Notes under the pieces: generated by a model
What the model was told of the DNA's origin: nothing
Databases searched by the model: none
The model's input: the letters and a program-made list of their open reading frames with translations, nothing else
Shown here: piece after piece, positions 12,455-23,560 of the stretch
Position numbering within the stretch: position 1 is the first letter of the stretch
Layout of the letters: each line of letters starts with the position of its first letter
Position numbers and translations under genes: made by a program
NCBI GenBank assembly: GCA_013407085.1
Contig: JACCGJ010001475.1
Coordinates: 58,743 to 122,742 of the forward strand
Source of the DNA: Atriophallophorus winterbourni
Lineage: Eukaryota > Platyhelminthes > Trematoda > Plagiorchiida > Microphallidae
Length of the DNA: 64,000 bases
Reading direction: 5' to 3'

Positions 12455-12560
12455 ATAATATGCAGATCCCGATATTACTGGCCCTACTTAATGAGTGCCA
12501 ACAGCACGATACCGGTCGCGGTGAGCGTGTGTGATGGCAATTCTTACAAATGAGCTTTCA
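12455..12560 (+). repeat. Partial hammerhead repeat unit
   Basis: Plus-oriented fragment with relic CUUAAUGA, GUGC-CAACA-GCAC, GAUA, CCGGUC at 12482-12525. Confidence 0.6.
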
Positions 12561-13399
12561 TGAAAGTATGTTCTGTTTTTATTCTCTGACTTGCACCGCA
12601 TTTAAACAAAAATTCGTATCCAAATTGACCATAACGCACCGAAATGGTTTCTCAATTGATTTGATTTTGCAACCGTTCAATCCCTTCTTCTTGCGTGTAG
12701 AGTTGAACAAACCCTAAACAAAATATAATTATCATTTATTAATGTAAATGCTATGGCAACAATTACGGGCGCTCATGTCGAACGTATTGGTTCAAAGGCG
12801 TGCGGCAATTAGTTAATTAATCTGTTTTACATTTTCTGTTGAATCATACTGTTATTTTGGATTATGAGAATGATAATATAATGATATTTTATGGGGATCG
12901 AACACTGGCGGCCTAATATGCAATTAAACTATGCAAATATAACTCATTATTAATTAAGATGATCATTCTTTGTCCAGAAAATATTACTTCGAGATTAATC
13001 TGCTCCAAAACCAAATCTCTCTGTATATGCACAGTACGCTGTGACTCTGAACAACTTTTGATGTTATTTGCAGGCATTTCCTCGAGCAGCATTTGTACGT
13101 TGACTTTCATAAATTTTTTGTCGATTATTACTTTTGAATAAAACACATTTGTTTGCGCGCAATTGGGGTTCTACTGTAGTTTCATCGGTTGTATGTGAAC
13201 TTGTAATTCTTATCGTAATCTGACGGCTAACCGCTCCATATTTCAACCCTCCGTCAATTCTTCAAGTAATACATGTTATCGGGGATTTCTTGATTAGAAT
13301 TATTACTTCACGTGGATATTTGAAGAATACACACAGCGTTGCTATCACTGAGTTTCATCCTACTTTCTCATAACTCATTCGGTGCCATATCCACTACAC
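12561..13399. other. No gene seen
   Basis: Several overlapping 60-77 codon frames on both strands near 12913-13246 have no recognisable content. Confidence 0.6.
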
Positions 13400-14070
13400 C
13401 TCTAGCCGCGTTACCAATCAGGATACTATTGCCCTACCCGATGAGCAAAAACAAAACAAAACGGTAGTGGTTTTGTTTGATGGAAATGCATGCAGACGCT
13501 TGTGTTTGTTCAAGAGCATGGATTTAAACTCATCTACATATGTATTTGATAGAACGGGTTGATCGTGTCAACCTTCTCCAACATTGAATTACAAGTTCAT
13601 ACCTTCTTTTCTTTTGATATCTTATTCTATTTTGATTAATTTAGTACTCAAATAAACGCACATTTAAACTCAATCGACAATAATATGTTTTTCAACATTT
13701 GCATAACTTCTTATGTATATAAACATGACACTATGTTGGATAAACGGTGTGTACGTGTGTGATGGAGATGCATGCAAAAATAGATATTTTGTTCAACCTC
13801 ATGTGCTTAGCTGTATCTAAACGCGAATTATGTATACTTTTCGTTGAACACATTAGTGATATCGGCCTTATTCAAAGTGACTCAAAAATTCGGACTTTAT
13901 GCATCGTTTCTCTACTTTTTCAAGTCATACCGATCCTGGTCGTTTTGTGCATACCTGAAGAATGCAAACGACACGAAACCAGTCTTGACGTATGTGTGAG
14001 GGAACATAGAAATATGTTTATTCGTAGAAGAATTGTTTCGTTTTTTGCTTTAAATTTTAAATAACTGAAA
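13400..14070 (+). repeat. Decayed hammerhead repeat units, plus orientation
   Basis: Relics at 13430-13480 and 13948-13992 (CUGAAGA, GAAACC retained). The unit start segment gggttgatcgtgtcaacctt lies at 13555-13574. The 105-codon frame at 13747-14064 runs through the second unit and is not a gene. Confidence 0.6.
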
Positions 14071-14325
14071 ATTTTTTAAGGAATTAAATCGCCGGTATTC
14101 CTATCAGAGCGCTTCTTGCAATTGGCATGAATGCCATAATTTTCTTCTAAACTTGTCTTGGTTTTTCTTGACAACTTTTGTGAAACTCAGAAATTCCATT
14201 TAGAAGAAAAAGGACAATGAACGAAATTTCAGCTTCGGACAAGTGTTAAAAGAAACACAACAAATTATGTGTGAAATACACATGAAAGAAAAATAGTCAC
14301 AGAATATGTACACATGATATCAACG
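14070..14325 (+). repeat. Second copy of the composite body segment
   Basis: Matches 10605-10905 at roughly 75 percent by eye (tattcctatc, gagcgctt, aattccat, aagaaaaaggacaa, acacatgaaa). It directly follows a hammerhead unit, as in the 10 kb copy. Confidence 0.6.
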
Positions 14326-14379
14326 GGTTAATTACCACCGTAATTATTTAATAGGCAGTTATCAGCTGTCGTCGATAAT

Positions 14380-14660
14380 TTTATTGTGTACGTGTCTGTC
14401 TCCTTTGGAGTTCCCTCCCCGAAACTCTTGTCATCTCCCCAGCATCGAAACGTTTATTCGAAATTTGGATACTTATTTGTTGCATAACGATTTAACGACT
14501 CCTGCGTATTGACTCATGGTAACTATACAACTTGACTATACTTGACATTACATGTTCATTTTATATCTATTTCCTGAACGAATATTTACTATGATATGGT
14601 ATTTGTGAAGCTATGTGCTTTTTGTGACCATAAATTCTTGAATCTTGGATCTTTGACAAA
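14380..14660 (+). pseudogene. CR1-like LINE, extreme 3' end
   Basis: Reads RVCLLWSSLPETLVISP in one frame, the C-terminal motif of CR1-type ORF2. A 3'UTR follows with gctatgtgctttttgtgacc and a ttcttgaatcttgg tail like that after the copy at 20944. Confidence 0.6.
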
Positions 14661-15809
14661 GATATCGTGAAGCAACTCTGACAAATGATCTCCGATATGA
14701 TGACGTTCTAGAAGGCAGTATAATGGGTTTTAAACTAGTCTTTAGGCAAATAATCATTGCAGATAATAATTAAAAGCTAATTTTGAGAGGAAATATTTAG
14801 TATCAGGATTTTTTCAAGATTGTCCTCATGAAAAACAGAGCTTGTGCGTAAAATGATTTTGATGCAACGTTTGATTAGCACAAATTGTTTTGAAATGGAA
14901 AACGTCTTTGGCTGGAACATAGCCAGTTAACAATACAGAATTTCAGGTAATATGCGATATACTTGGGGTAATATACTTAATGCTCAGAGAACAAAGATGA
15001 AAAGCATAAAATGAAAGCTTACTAACTTTAGTCAATAGATAATTTAGGTGATGGGTCCAAGTAAGGTCGTCGTATATGGTGACGCCTATCTACTTTACTT
15101 ATTTCTTTCTAGTCAGGTCTGTGGACTTAATTCTAGATTAAGTATGATTACTGCAAATTGGTTCCGACGTACACCAGACAGATTAGTGAAAATAAGTTCA
15201 CTGTATTTTTCGGGATTTAAGAATAGGCGACATTCTTCTGAGCAGATTGTAATTTGATTAAGTGCTCAGATATTTGTATTTCGATAATACGCTCTCACAA
15301 ACGGCGCTACAGATGATTTTTCTGTTAAAATGAACTTAAGCTTATTCCTTCGTAATTAAACGAGGTTCCCTTCGCAGTTGAATTCGGCAAATCAAAGTTT
15401 TATCATTATTAGTCTGCTCCATATTCTTTATTATAGAATATTTTTTCGCGAAAAGCTCTCCAGAATTATTTCAAATCATGTGCCAAAACCAAAAATTTGA
15501 TTTGGAAAAAACAATTGGAATAACGTAAATTTTGAATCTATAAATAAACCGGTGAAGAACGAAATTGTTCGTTTTCTTCGTACATGGGCAATTGATTTAC
15601 GTTAATTTTTGCGTTAGTGTGTGTAGGATCGCAGCTGAAAATAATTGTGAATCGATACACAAACTTTTCAGTAGAATAAACTCACACTGAATCTACAACT
15701 TTTACGGAATCACAGGTTAATATATCCAGTTGGAATCGTACAACTAGATTTATAATCAAATTAGCAATCGATTGGAATATTTTTGGGACCGATCGTGTAT
15801 TCATAGTGC
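14661..15809. other. No gene seen
   Basis: AT-rich; nothing recognised up to the inverted-repeat element. Confidence 0.6.
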
Positions 15810-16125
15810 AAAGAAATTTGAGTGGAATCGGTTAGAGTAGTTTTTGGGTACGTTTCACTTCTGACACAGAAGCTTCGTCAGACCAAGGGTGATAGTTAAG
15901 ACAGGGAACATGATTAAGTAGCGGTCAACCCACCACCACTTATTTGACCTTACCGCTAAACAGCCTATAGTACGCTTACCGTGTGTCACGTCTCGTGGGA
16001 ATGACCAGGATCAGTGGTCCATTTTCCTCACAGTGTGTATCCAAATCAATCCGATACAAGTGAACACGGTCAGAAGTGAAACGTTACCCAAAAACTACTC
16101 TAACCGATTCCACTCAAATTTCTTT
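15810..16125. mobile_element. 316 bp element with ~56 bp terminal inverted repeats
   Basis: Left arm 15810-15866 and right arm 16069-16125 are reverse complements with a single one-base indel. They begin aaagaaatttgagtggaatc. The ~200 bp interior contains no coding sequence. I could not settle a target-site duplication. It could be a MITE or a foldback element. Confidence 0.8.
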
Positions 16126-16544
16126 ACATTATAATCAAATTAGTTTTCGGTATGTGGCTTCGATTGATACTGACAAAGAAAACACATAAGAAATAACTTA
16201 CCTGGTAGGGATGTTAAATTACTTCGCGACCATGTAACTTCTGTCGGTGACATCAAATATATTGTCTTAAAAATTAATTTTGTGCATTTTGAGCTCGTTG
16301 AATCGATTATATTTGGGCTATAATCTGAATTTGTAAATGATAATAAAAATCTTGATTGAAAAATTAATATATTGGTTATGGAAATCATAACGGAAGAATT
16401 AGATGAAAGGAGTTCCACGTGGTTCAGTTGGAAATGTTAGTAAATCATGTATGCAAGCAAGAACTAAATTTGGGTGTATTTCGAACAAACACCGAGTGGT
16501 GCTGGGGACATCACTTGTACACTACCCCCAAGAAACTTCATGAT
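16126..16544. other. No gene seen
   Basis: AT-rich gap; the 92-codon minus frame here is not recognised. Confidence 0.5.
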
Positions 16545-16720
16545 GATGTCTCAATGGGTCTGCGTACCGTCTACGGAGTTCGCAGGTGGAAACGAGACTG
16601 GATCACGATCTGCAACGATCTCGCCTCCGATCGACGTGCGTGGGCTGGTGCGATCCGAGACATCAATGAAGCCGGCTAATCCACCCGTGGAGCCAGCCGC
16701 ACAAAAGTAAAGTAAGTAAG
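16545..16720 (+). pseudogene. RTE-like LINE, extreme 3' end
   Basis: Encodes WKRDWITICNDLASDRRAW and GAIRDINEAG, paralleling WDRTWLRICADLASNRRAW and AIRDVNEAD at the end of the 60.8-62.2 kb element. It ends in the same cgcacaaaagtaaagtaagt tail. Confidence 0.85.
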
Positions 16721-16799
16721 TCGCTGAACGAATCATGAAGTCCTCATGTGGTCACCATCTGCTTTTATGTTTGAAAACAATTGAAGAAAGCCAGCACCG

Positions 16800-17015
16800 T
16801 TAACATAATTTTAGTGATAAAATGATTATTTTCATACATTTCCATTACACACACCACGACCGGTTTCATGCTGTTTACACTCATTAGTTAGGAACAGTAG
16901 GATTAAGAGCATAACACTTTGAACAGTGTCGAAATGGTAAACAAGTTTCGCTCGTGTGCTAATGTTGGATGAGATTGGTACGACCAACCTGTACAATTAT
17001 ATCCGTCCATCAAGA
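16800..17015 (-). repeat. Hammerhead repeat unit, minus orientation
   Basis: One unit containing the relic at 16853-16894 and ending with the palindromic ggtacgaccaacctg segment. Confidence 0.7.
16853..16894 (-). ncRNA. Hammerhead-like, decayed
   Basis: Minus strand: CUAAUGA, GUGU-AAACA-GCAU, GAAA, CCGGUC, GUGGUG. Only one core base (G5) is changed. Confidence 0.55.
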
Positions 17016-17036
17016 TTCAATGTTGATGCTATATAA

Positions 17037-17350
17037 AGTTGTTGTTGTTGGCCCATGTTTGTCGATGTCAAACATAGATGTACTCCACAATCGCACGATT
17101 TTATCAAATTTCACAGCTTTCCGGATGACTAAAAAGTCAAATTGGGAAGGAACAATCTCTCCTGCAGCGCCCAAAGCGATAGGCAGTACTCGTTTAATCG
17201 GCGTCAGTTACATGCCCGCATCGTGAGCTGCGTTCAGCAGCGAAGAGCTGTTGTTAATTATTGACAGCTTGCAGACGACGCTTTACACGATGCTCTTAAG
17301 TGAGCGATCAAGAGCAAGTTCTTTCCAACTCGCAGGGTCGATGTCAAGAG
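17037..17350 (-). mobile_element. Antisense 3' fragment of zinc-finger-tailed LINE
   Basis: Longer fragment. It covers the 3'UTR, the C-terminal CxxC zinc finger (cagcgcccaaagcgatag) and the linker (gcttgcagacgacgctttac, cgcagggtcgatgtcaagag), colinear with 58870-59170 reversed. Confidence 0.75.
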
Positions 17351-17399
17351 TCTAAAGTATTCCATAGATATCACTTGACTTAAGTTTCGTGTTACGCAG

Positions 17400-17910
17400 A
17401 ATATATTTGTATTTTTCAAAAAATGCTCTTTTGCATGCATTTCCATTACATACACCACAAGATCAGTTTGTGCTCTTTTCCCTCATCAGGTAGGGACAGT
17501 ACTATCAGGATCCGCATGAGCTTGAAACAGTGGAGGATTGTTAAAAAAGTAGCGTTTGTATGACACTGTTTTATAAGGCTGGTACGACCAACCTGTTCCA
17601 TCACATGTGCCCAAACACATGTACAATGGGGTTAAACCCATAACCATGAAACAAAATATTCATTTGCATGCTTTTCCGTCACACACCCAACGACCGGTTT
17701 CGTCCTGTTTGCACTCATCAGGTAGGGACAGTAAGATCAGGATCTGCATGGTTTTGAAACAGTGTGAAGAATGGTGAACAAGTAGCGCTTGTATGCCCCT
17801 GTTAGATATGGCTTGTACGACCAACCAGTTTAATCACATGTGCCAAAATACATATGTAATTGGGAAGAACAATCTTGAGCAAAAATGCTCAGTTGCATGC
17901 ATTTTATTTG
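17400..17910 (-). repeat. Tandem hammerhead repeat units, period ~232 bp
   Basis: Two minus-oriented units. tcatcag of the first hammerhead (17483) and of the second (17715) are 232 bp apart. Both units have ctgcatg/cgcatg, gaaacagtg, tacgaccaacc and cacatgtgcc landmarks. The second carries the intact core at 17685-17727. Confidence 0.8.
17685..17727 (-). ncRNA. Hammerhead ribozyme, core intact
   Basis: Minus-strand reading has stem I CCCUAC, CUGAUGA, a GUGC-AAACA-GGAC stem II with one mismatch, GAAA, CCGGUC, and return strand GUUGGG with one mismatch. It is the second unit of a tandem pair with period ~232 bp. Confidence 0.78.
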
Positions 17911-18059
17911 CTTTAGCGATGACAATTTAAGAAATTTAAATGTGAATACATATCGTTCCCTTACTTAAAATTTACAGTGCAACTGAATGAGAGTATGTTT
18001 ATTGTAATAAATATACATTGATATTCTACAAATTTTCGTTCAATGATTCATGTTCTGTT

Positions 18060-18600
18060 AATATCAATTATATTCTAAATGTGTGGATGATGGAGATGCA
18101 TGCAAATGAACATTTTTGTACATGATCATGAGTGTCAACACTATGTACATGTGTTCGGGCTCATGTCATTGGACAGGTTTGTCGTAACAACTGTAACTAA
18201 CAGTGGTATACAAGCGCTCCTTGTTTACCATTCCTCCACTGTTTCAAGCGCATGCGGATCCTTATCTTACTGTCCCTACCTGATAAGTGCAAACAGCACG
18301 AAACCAGTCTGGTTGTGTGTGCGATGGAAATGCATGCAAATGAGCATTTTTGTTCTAAATTTATCGTTGGATTTCTTTAATTTGTATTGCATATAATCCT
18401 GCTGTGTAACTTTTTCCTACTTGCTTTTGTTGCATAATTTCATGGTCTTGATTTTAATTTTATATGAGAGCCTGTATCGACGTCCTAGAACTGAATCTAT
18501 TAAATGCATCTCAGGAAATATATTGGCAAGCATTTAATGATATTTGATAAATCTATGATTATAATAATAATTTCGATAATACAAAATTTAATTTTCCTAA
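18060..18600 (+). repeat. Hammerhead unit plus downstream body segment
   Basis: A plus-oriented unit with the near-intact hammerhead at 18273-18315, followed by a segment (18349-18570) matching the body of the 10 kb composite (atcgttggat, acttgcttttgttg, cctagaactgaat). Confidence 0.65.
18273..18315 (+). ncRNA. Hammerhead-like, one core mutation
   Basis: Plus strand: CCCUAC, CUGAUAA, GUGC-AAACA-GCAC, GAAA, CCAGUC. Stem II is perfect; G8 is lost and stem III and stem I return (UGGUUG) are weakened. Confidence 0.6.
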
Positions 18601-18939
18601 AAACGTTTAGGACAATAACGTATTCCATAGGTTTAAATAAAGTTTGATGATGAAATCTGAAATGGCCTCTATTCATTCTAAAATTTTGTTGCTCCCATTT
18701 TATTCTCTTTTAATTGTTCAACTTGAGGTTCACCAAGGACACTAAACCTTTCAAGAATTGTTTAATCGCATTGAAAATTAATCATTCATGTTGATTGAAT
18801 CTGACATTTTCCGATTGCGTAATTGATGGATTAATGTCCAATCCGGTTGGAGATGGATGTATAACCCTTCAACAGATTGAAACGATTAAGCATCTTGTGC
18901 AGACGTGAGCATCCTAAAAGCTGTTACTTATATAATTGT

Positions 18940-19215
18940 TTTTTTAACTTGCTTATGTGCATACATTTCCATCAGACACATCCCACGGCCGAGTTTGCGC
19001 TATATTCTCTCTTCAGGTAAGGCAGGTAAGATCAGGTTCCACACGCGCTTGAAAGAGTGAGAGAATTGAAAACAAATTACGCTTGCTGCTGGATACTGGT
19101 ACCACCAACCTGTTCAATCATATGTGGCGAGACACATGTATATAGGTTTTAAACCTATGATCATGAATACAAATGCTCATTTGAATGCATTTCCATCGCA
19201 GACACCCCGCACACG
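18940..19215 (-). repeat. Hammerhead repeat unit, decayed
   Basis: Minus-oriented unit with landmarks ggtaccaccaacctgttcaa and caggtaagg. The hammerhead core at 18980-19024 is destroyed. Confidence 0.6.
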
Positions 19216-19879
19216 TCCAATCTGATTCCAGACTTTTCATCAGATTGAAGTGATTGGCCATCGTGTGCAGACTGGAGCATCTCAAAGGCTGCTACAAAAA
19301 TAATTGTTTTCTAAATTGTTACTTTTTAAATGACCTTCAATCATTTGTTAACGTGAGTAAATTTTAAACATTTAGAATATTCAGGGTTCATTTCATACAC
19401 ATAATGATATGCCGAAGATGCATTAACGGATAATCAGAATAATTTTATTCAGATCATCAGTTACCCGACAATATCTACAACGACTATGAAAGGCAATGCA
19501 ACGGGTTTGTTTATATAAAGCAAAAAGGAAGAATAATTAGGTATAAAAATATGTGAGTAATTATCACAAACTCCATTTCACAAAAAAATTAAATACCTAG
19601 TTATGTGGAAATATCTTTAAGAAACTTCCATTTTCATATTGAGAAATTAGTTTGAAGACATACTTTATTGTATTACAGAATATGATAGAACATAATTTAG
19701 CGCTGTTTTCTCGTATCGGCACCCAGAATTTTGGGTAACATAGTGTCATAAATATTATTTCTTGTAGCGGAGACAGATTTTGCAAAAAGATCAAGAGGTA
19801 CAGACCACATGATGATGAAATGCCTTTAATACAAGATAATTCACAACTTTGGTGTTAAAATTGTAATGGTTGCTGATGT
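19216..19879. other. No gene seen
   Basis: AT-rich; no supported feature. Confidence 0.55.
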
Positions 19880-20110
19880 TTTCGTTGTTGTTGATCTTCC
19901 TCGGTCGATGTAGACGATGGATGAACATCATGAGAGCATGATTGTTACATGCTCCACAGCTCTTATGGAGACTAATTATTTCGAGTTGGGAGGAACAATC
20001 TCTCTCGCAGCGCTCACATATTTGCAACGGTAGACACTTGAAAAGTGTGGAGTAAACATTTTCGCTATAGTTGTTCTCCGAGCCAAGCTTTGAGCCATCA
20101 AACTTGATGA
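19880..20110 (-). mobile_element. Antisense 3' end of zinc-finger-tailed LINE
   Basis: Contains cctcggtcgatgtagacgat, gttgggaggaacaatctctc and cgcagcgctca in family order. Confidence 0.65.
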
Positions 20111-20943
20111 TTAATTTCCTGCGAAGCAGTTTGGCGGGGTGCATCACTCGCTTTTATCGGCTGCGTGCGACCTAATCTTCCGTGATTGGTTAAGATTCTC
20201 GCGTGTTCTCGTCGTTCCTGTGCTCCAATTGGTCCGTTAATATCAATCAATTTAATTTGTGGTTAGCATTCTTTCCACTAACTTCTCCTGATATACATTA
20301 CCTCACGAATCTATGAAGATTGGGAAGATAATATAAATAAAAATAGATTATTTTGTGTCTGCGAACATGTCACTGCCATTAAGTTGCTTTATCCGATAAA
20401 AGCTGATGAGAAATACACTTAAATACGGCTGGGGATTTGCTTTTCGGTATTTAACAATAAGCTCATACATGAAAATAAATATGGTCAATTAAATGAATGA
20501 AATTAAGATTTTTTGGTGATTTCCCGAACAGCTCTCGTTGCGCTTCAGCGAATTCTTCGCTAAATGCAGCGAGAATGGTTCCACTCCTGTTGAAAAATGA
20601 ATGAGATGTTACTGTGCGCATTATTATAATTAGTGATGCATTTTCCGTTGTCCGTTTTTCATCGAATGTAATTAAAAATGGACCATTTTGAATAATGTCA
20701 TCCTTTCATTGTTTACTTCACTGACTTTTTCAAAGGATTAGTTTTGGGCGTAACAGGAAATGTGAAATTAGCAGCCAAATATTAGTGTGGAACGGTGAAG
20801 TGCATTCGCGATTAGTGTTAATCACGAATCTTCGAAACATGCAGAACCCTCGCTCGACACCCTTGGCGAGAGTTGTAAATGCCTTATACACACGTATGGG
20901 CAATTGGCGTTCCCCTTTTTGGTGGGTGAATGCAATTAGCGTT
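20111..20943. other. No gene seen
   Basis: A 98-codon minus frame and a 65-codon plus frame overlap at 20730-21026; neither is recognised. The LINE endonuclease begins abruptly at about 20944. Confidence 0.5.
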
Positions 20944-23560
20944 GGATATTTTGAGCTCAGGGATACATCGAGTCGCGTTTGAAACGCGCAGTGGTGAAAA
21001 TTCGACTTCTGGCCGCCAGATTTCAAACGCCACTCCTGGTTATGGGAGACTTCAACCTTCCAAACTTGATGAAGAATAATGCTCTTTCAACGAATTCGCT
21101 CGACGATGCGTTTCAAGAACTGATCTTTGATATTCCTTTTTATAACCACGTCTTCGATAACACTAGATATAGAGATGGTAACATGCCACCTGTCCTGGAT
21201 CTAATACTAACGAGTGAGGAACATGCCGTCGAAAATCTGAGCTACGAAACTCCATTGGGTTCTAGCGACCACCTGGTCCTCTTATTCGATTATGCTTGTC
21301 AAGCTGAGAGAACGAATGACATCAACAAAACAAAACTACAACTGGATATTTGAAGTCTTCACAATGCTCTTCGAACGATTTCTGACTGGAAACCAGACAC
21401 CACGGACGTGCATCGTTCTTGGGTAAACTTCAAAGAGAAGCTGTGTGATGAAATAAACCTACATTCCAGATTTGTGCCAAAGACAGCGAAAAAACGATTT
21501 ACCTTCACGTTGAGAAGCCGCACAAGGAAGTGGATTAAGATACGCAACGATGCATGGAAAAACTATGTCCACAATCCGATGCCAGATAATTGGGAAACAT
21601 ATCGTCTGTTGAGGAACAAGGTCACCTCTCTTATCACCGAGGATAAGCAGTCTCATCAGGCAAGACTACTGACCATGATGGAGCGGAACCCCAAAGTCCT
21701 GTACCAGATCGTTAACACTACATCAAAAATTAAGCCAGGAATCTCAGCACTATGCACACCAAATGGTCTAACTACGACTGCGTTCTAGGCTGCCGATGTT
21801 CTTGCAGGTTACTACTGCAAAGTGTTTTGCCCCAAGGAATCAGTGCATCTTACGCCGCATTCGATTGGCTTTTCCAATGAAATACTAAATGAAATCTCAA
21901 TAAACAATGAGTGTGTCATGCTCAAACTTCTTCGTTTGAATACCGCAAAGTCACCAGGAGCAGATGGAATCACTCCTTTTATCCTCAAACGATGCGCATC
22001 CTCATTGTGTGGTCCACTCAGCACATTATCCCAAATTTCGCTCGAAAATAGTATCGTTCCCGCGGAATGGAAATCTGGTATCATCACACCAATCTACAAG
22101 GGCGGGAGTCGATCTGACGCTGCGAACTATAGACCAGTTACCCTGTTGCCAGTAATTTCTAAAGTGCTAGAGAGTTAAGTAGCGGAGAAGATCACCCATC
22201 ACCTCGAAAACAATAGACTGCTTGCGACTGAACAGCACGGTTTCAGGAAACATCACTCATGTCTATCTAACCTCTTGCTCACCTTAAACGACGGGACTGA
22301 GTGTGTGGACAATGGTTACTCCATCCACGCATGCTTTTTAGACATGTCAAAGGCTTTCGACCGCGTCAATCATAGTATTTTAATCCAGAAACTTGAATTA
22401 CACGGGATAACAGGAAAACTTCTTGCTTGGCTAGAAAACTATTTACGCGACAGGAGTGCCCAAGTCAGAGTTGACGGCGCCTTATCGAAACCATTCAAAA
22501 TTACGAGCGGAGTGCCCCAGGGTTCGGTCCTCGGACCGATTTTGTTTTTTGATCTACGCAAACGACATTCCCCAGCGTGTTAAATGCAAGATTATGTTAT
22601 TTGCAGACGATATAAAGCTTTGGAGAAGCATACGTACCAATGATGACTGTGAAACTTTGCAGAAGGATCTAAACACATTGCAAGATTGGTCTTTGAGAAA
22701 CAAACTACCATTCAACTTCCAAAAGTGCAAGGCGTTAAACATTGGAAAGACTGTTAATTACAACTACACTCTCGGGTCCCATCAACTCGTCTGGACAACT
22801 GAAGAGAAGGATTTGGGTGTTTGGACCAGTTCAAGTCTGAAGACTTCACTGCAGTGCAAAACGGCATATAAAAAGGCGTCACAAGTATTGGCGTTATTGA
22901 GACGAAGTTTCGGCAGATTCTCCAATCAGTCGGTGCCCCGTATCATGAACACCTATCTGAGACCAGCGATGGAGTACGCTGTTCAGGCTTGGTCACCCTG
23001 GATTCAGAAAGACATCAATCTTCTGCAACGTATTTACCACCGAACCACAAAGCTTGTACCCGGACTAGCTGCTAAACCATATGAAGAACGTTTGAGGAGT
23101 CTCAATCTTTTCGACTTTCGCTGTCGTCGACTAGGAGGTGACCTCATACTGATGTACAGTATTATGCACGTCCCTAACCATCCCTTGTCCAAACTTTTCA
23201 CACGCTCGCCACCCCGTGCCAGTCGGAAACACGAACTTTCAGTGCTTATTCCCACTTCAAGACTGAACTGTCGAGGATATTCGTATGCTGTACGTGTAAG
23301 TTTCACATGGAACACCCTCCCCTCCACTGTTACACACTCAGCCAACCTGGATATTTTTAAAGCTAATTTGGACAAATACTTGAGAGACAACCCAAACTTT
23401 GATACGATTTACACGACATGAGTTTTCCTGTTCTTCTTTTTTATTGTATATACCTCATAACTCCATCCTATGGTTATTGTTAAGCTAAATGCTTTTTAGA
23501 CCATTACAACTTTGAATCACTTTGAATCACTTTGACGTGATTTATGTTGTATCGAGTACT
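20944..23560 (+). pseudogene. CR1-like LINE ORF2 (endonuclease C-terminus + RT) with 3'UTR
   Basis: 5'-truncated in the endonuclease: LLVMGDFNLP then SSDHLVLL. Linker and RT follow in one frame, with internal stops at 21351, 21786 and 22176. RT motifs: SPGADGITPFIL, NYRPVTLLPVISKV, CFLDMSKAFDRVNHS, TSGVPQGSVLGPILF. A frameshift at the T-run near 22545 moves the rest into another frame (22456-23421), which has the catalytic MLFADDIKLW, thumb, and FTWNTLPSTV end. The 3'UTR reaches about 23560 with ctttgaatcactttgaatca repeats as tail. The catalytic Asp pair is present; stops and the frameshift make it dead. Confidence 0.9.

Noticed and set aside
17400..17910. CRISPR-like or simple tandem satellite
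   Set aside because: Units are ~232 bp with no short constant repeat/variable spacer structure, and the genome is eukaryotic; the hammerhead fold explains the conserved core.
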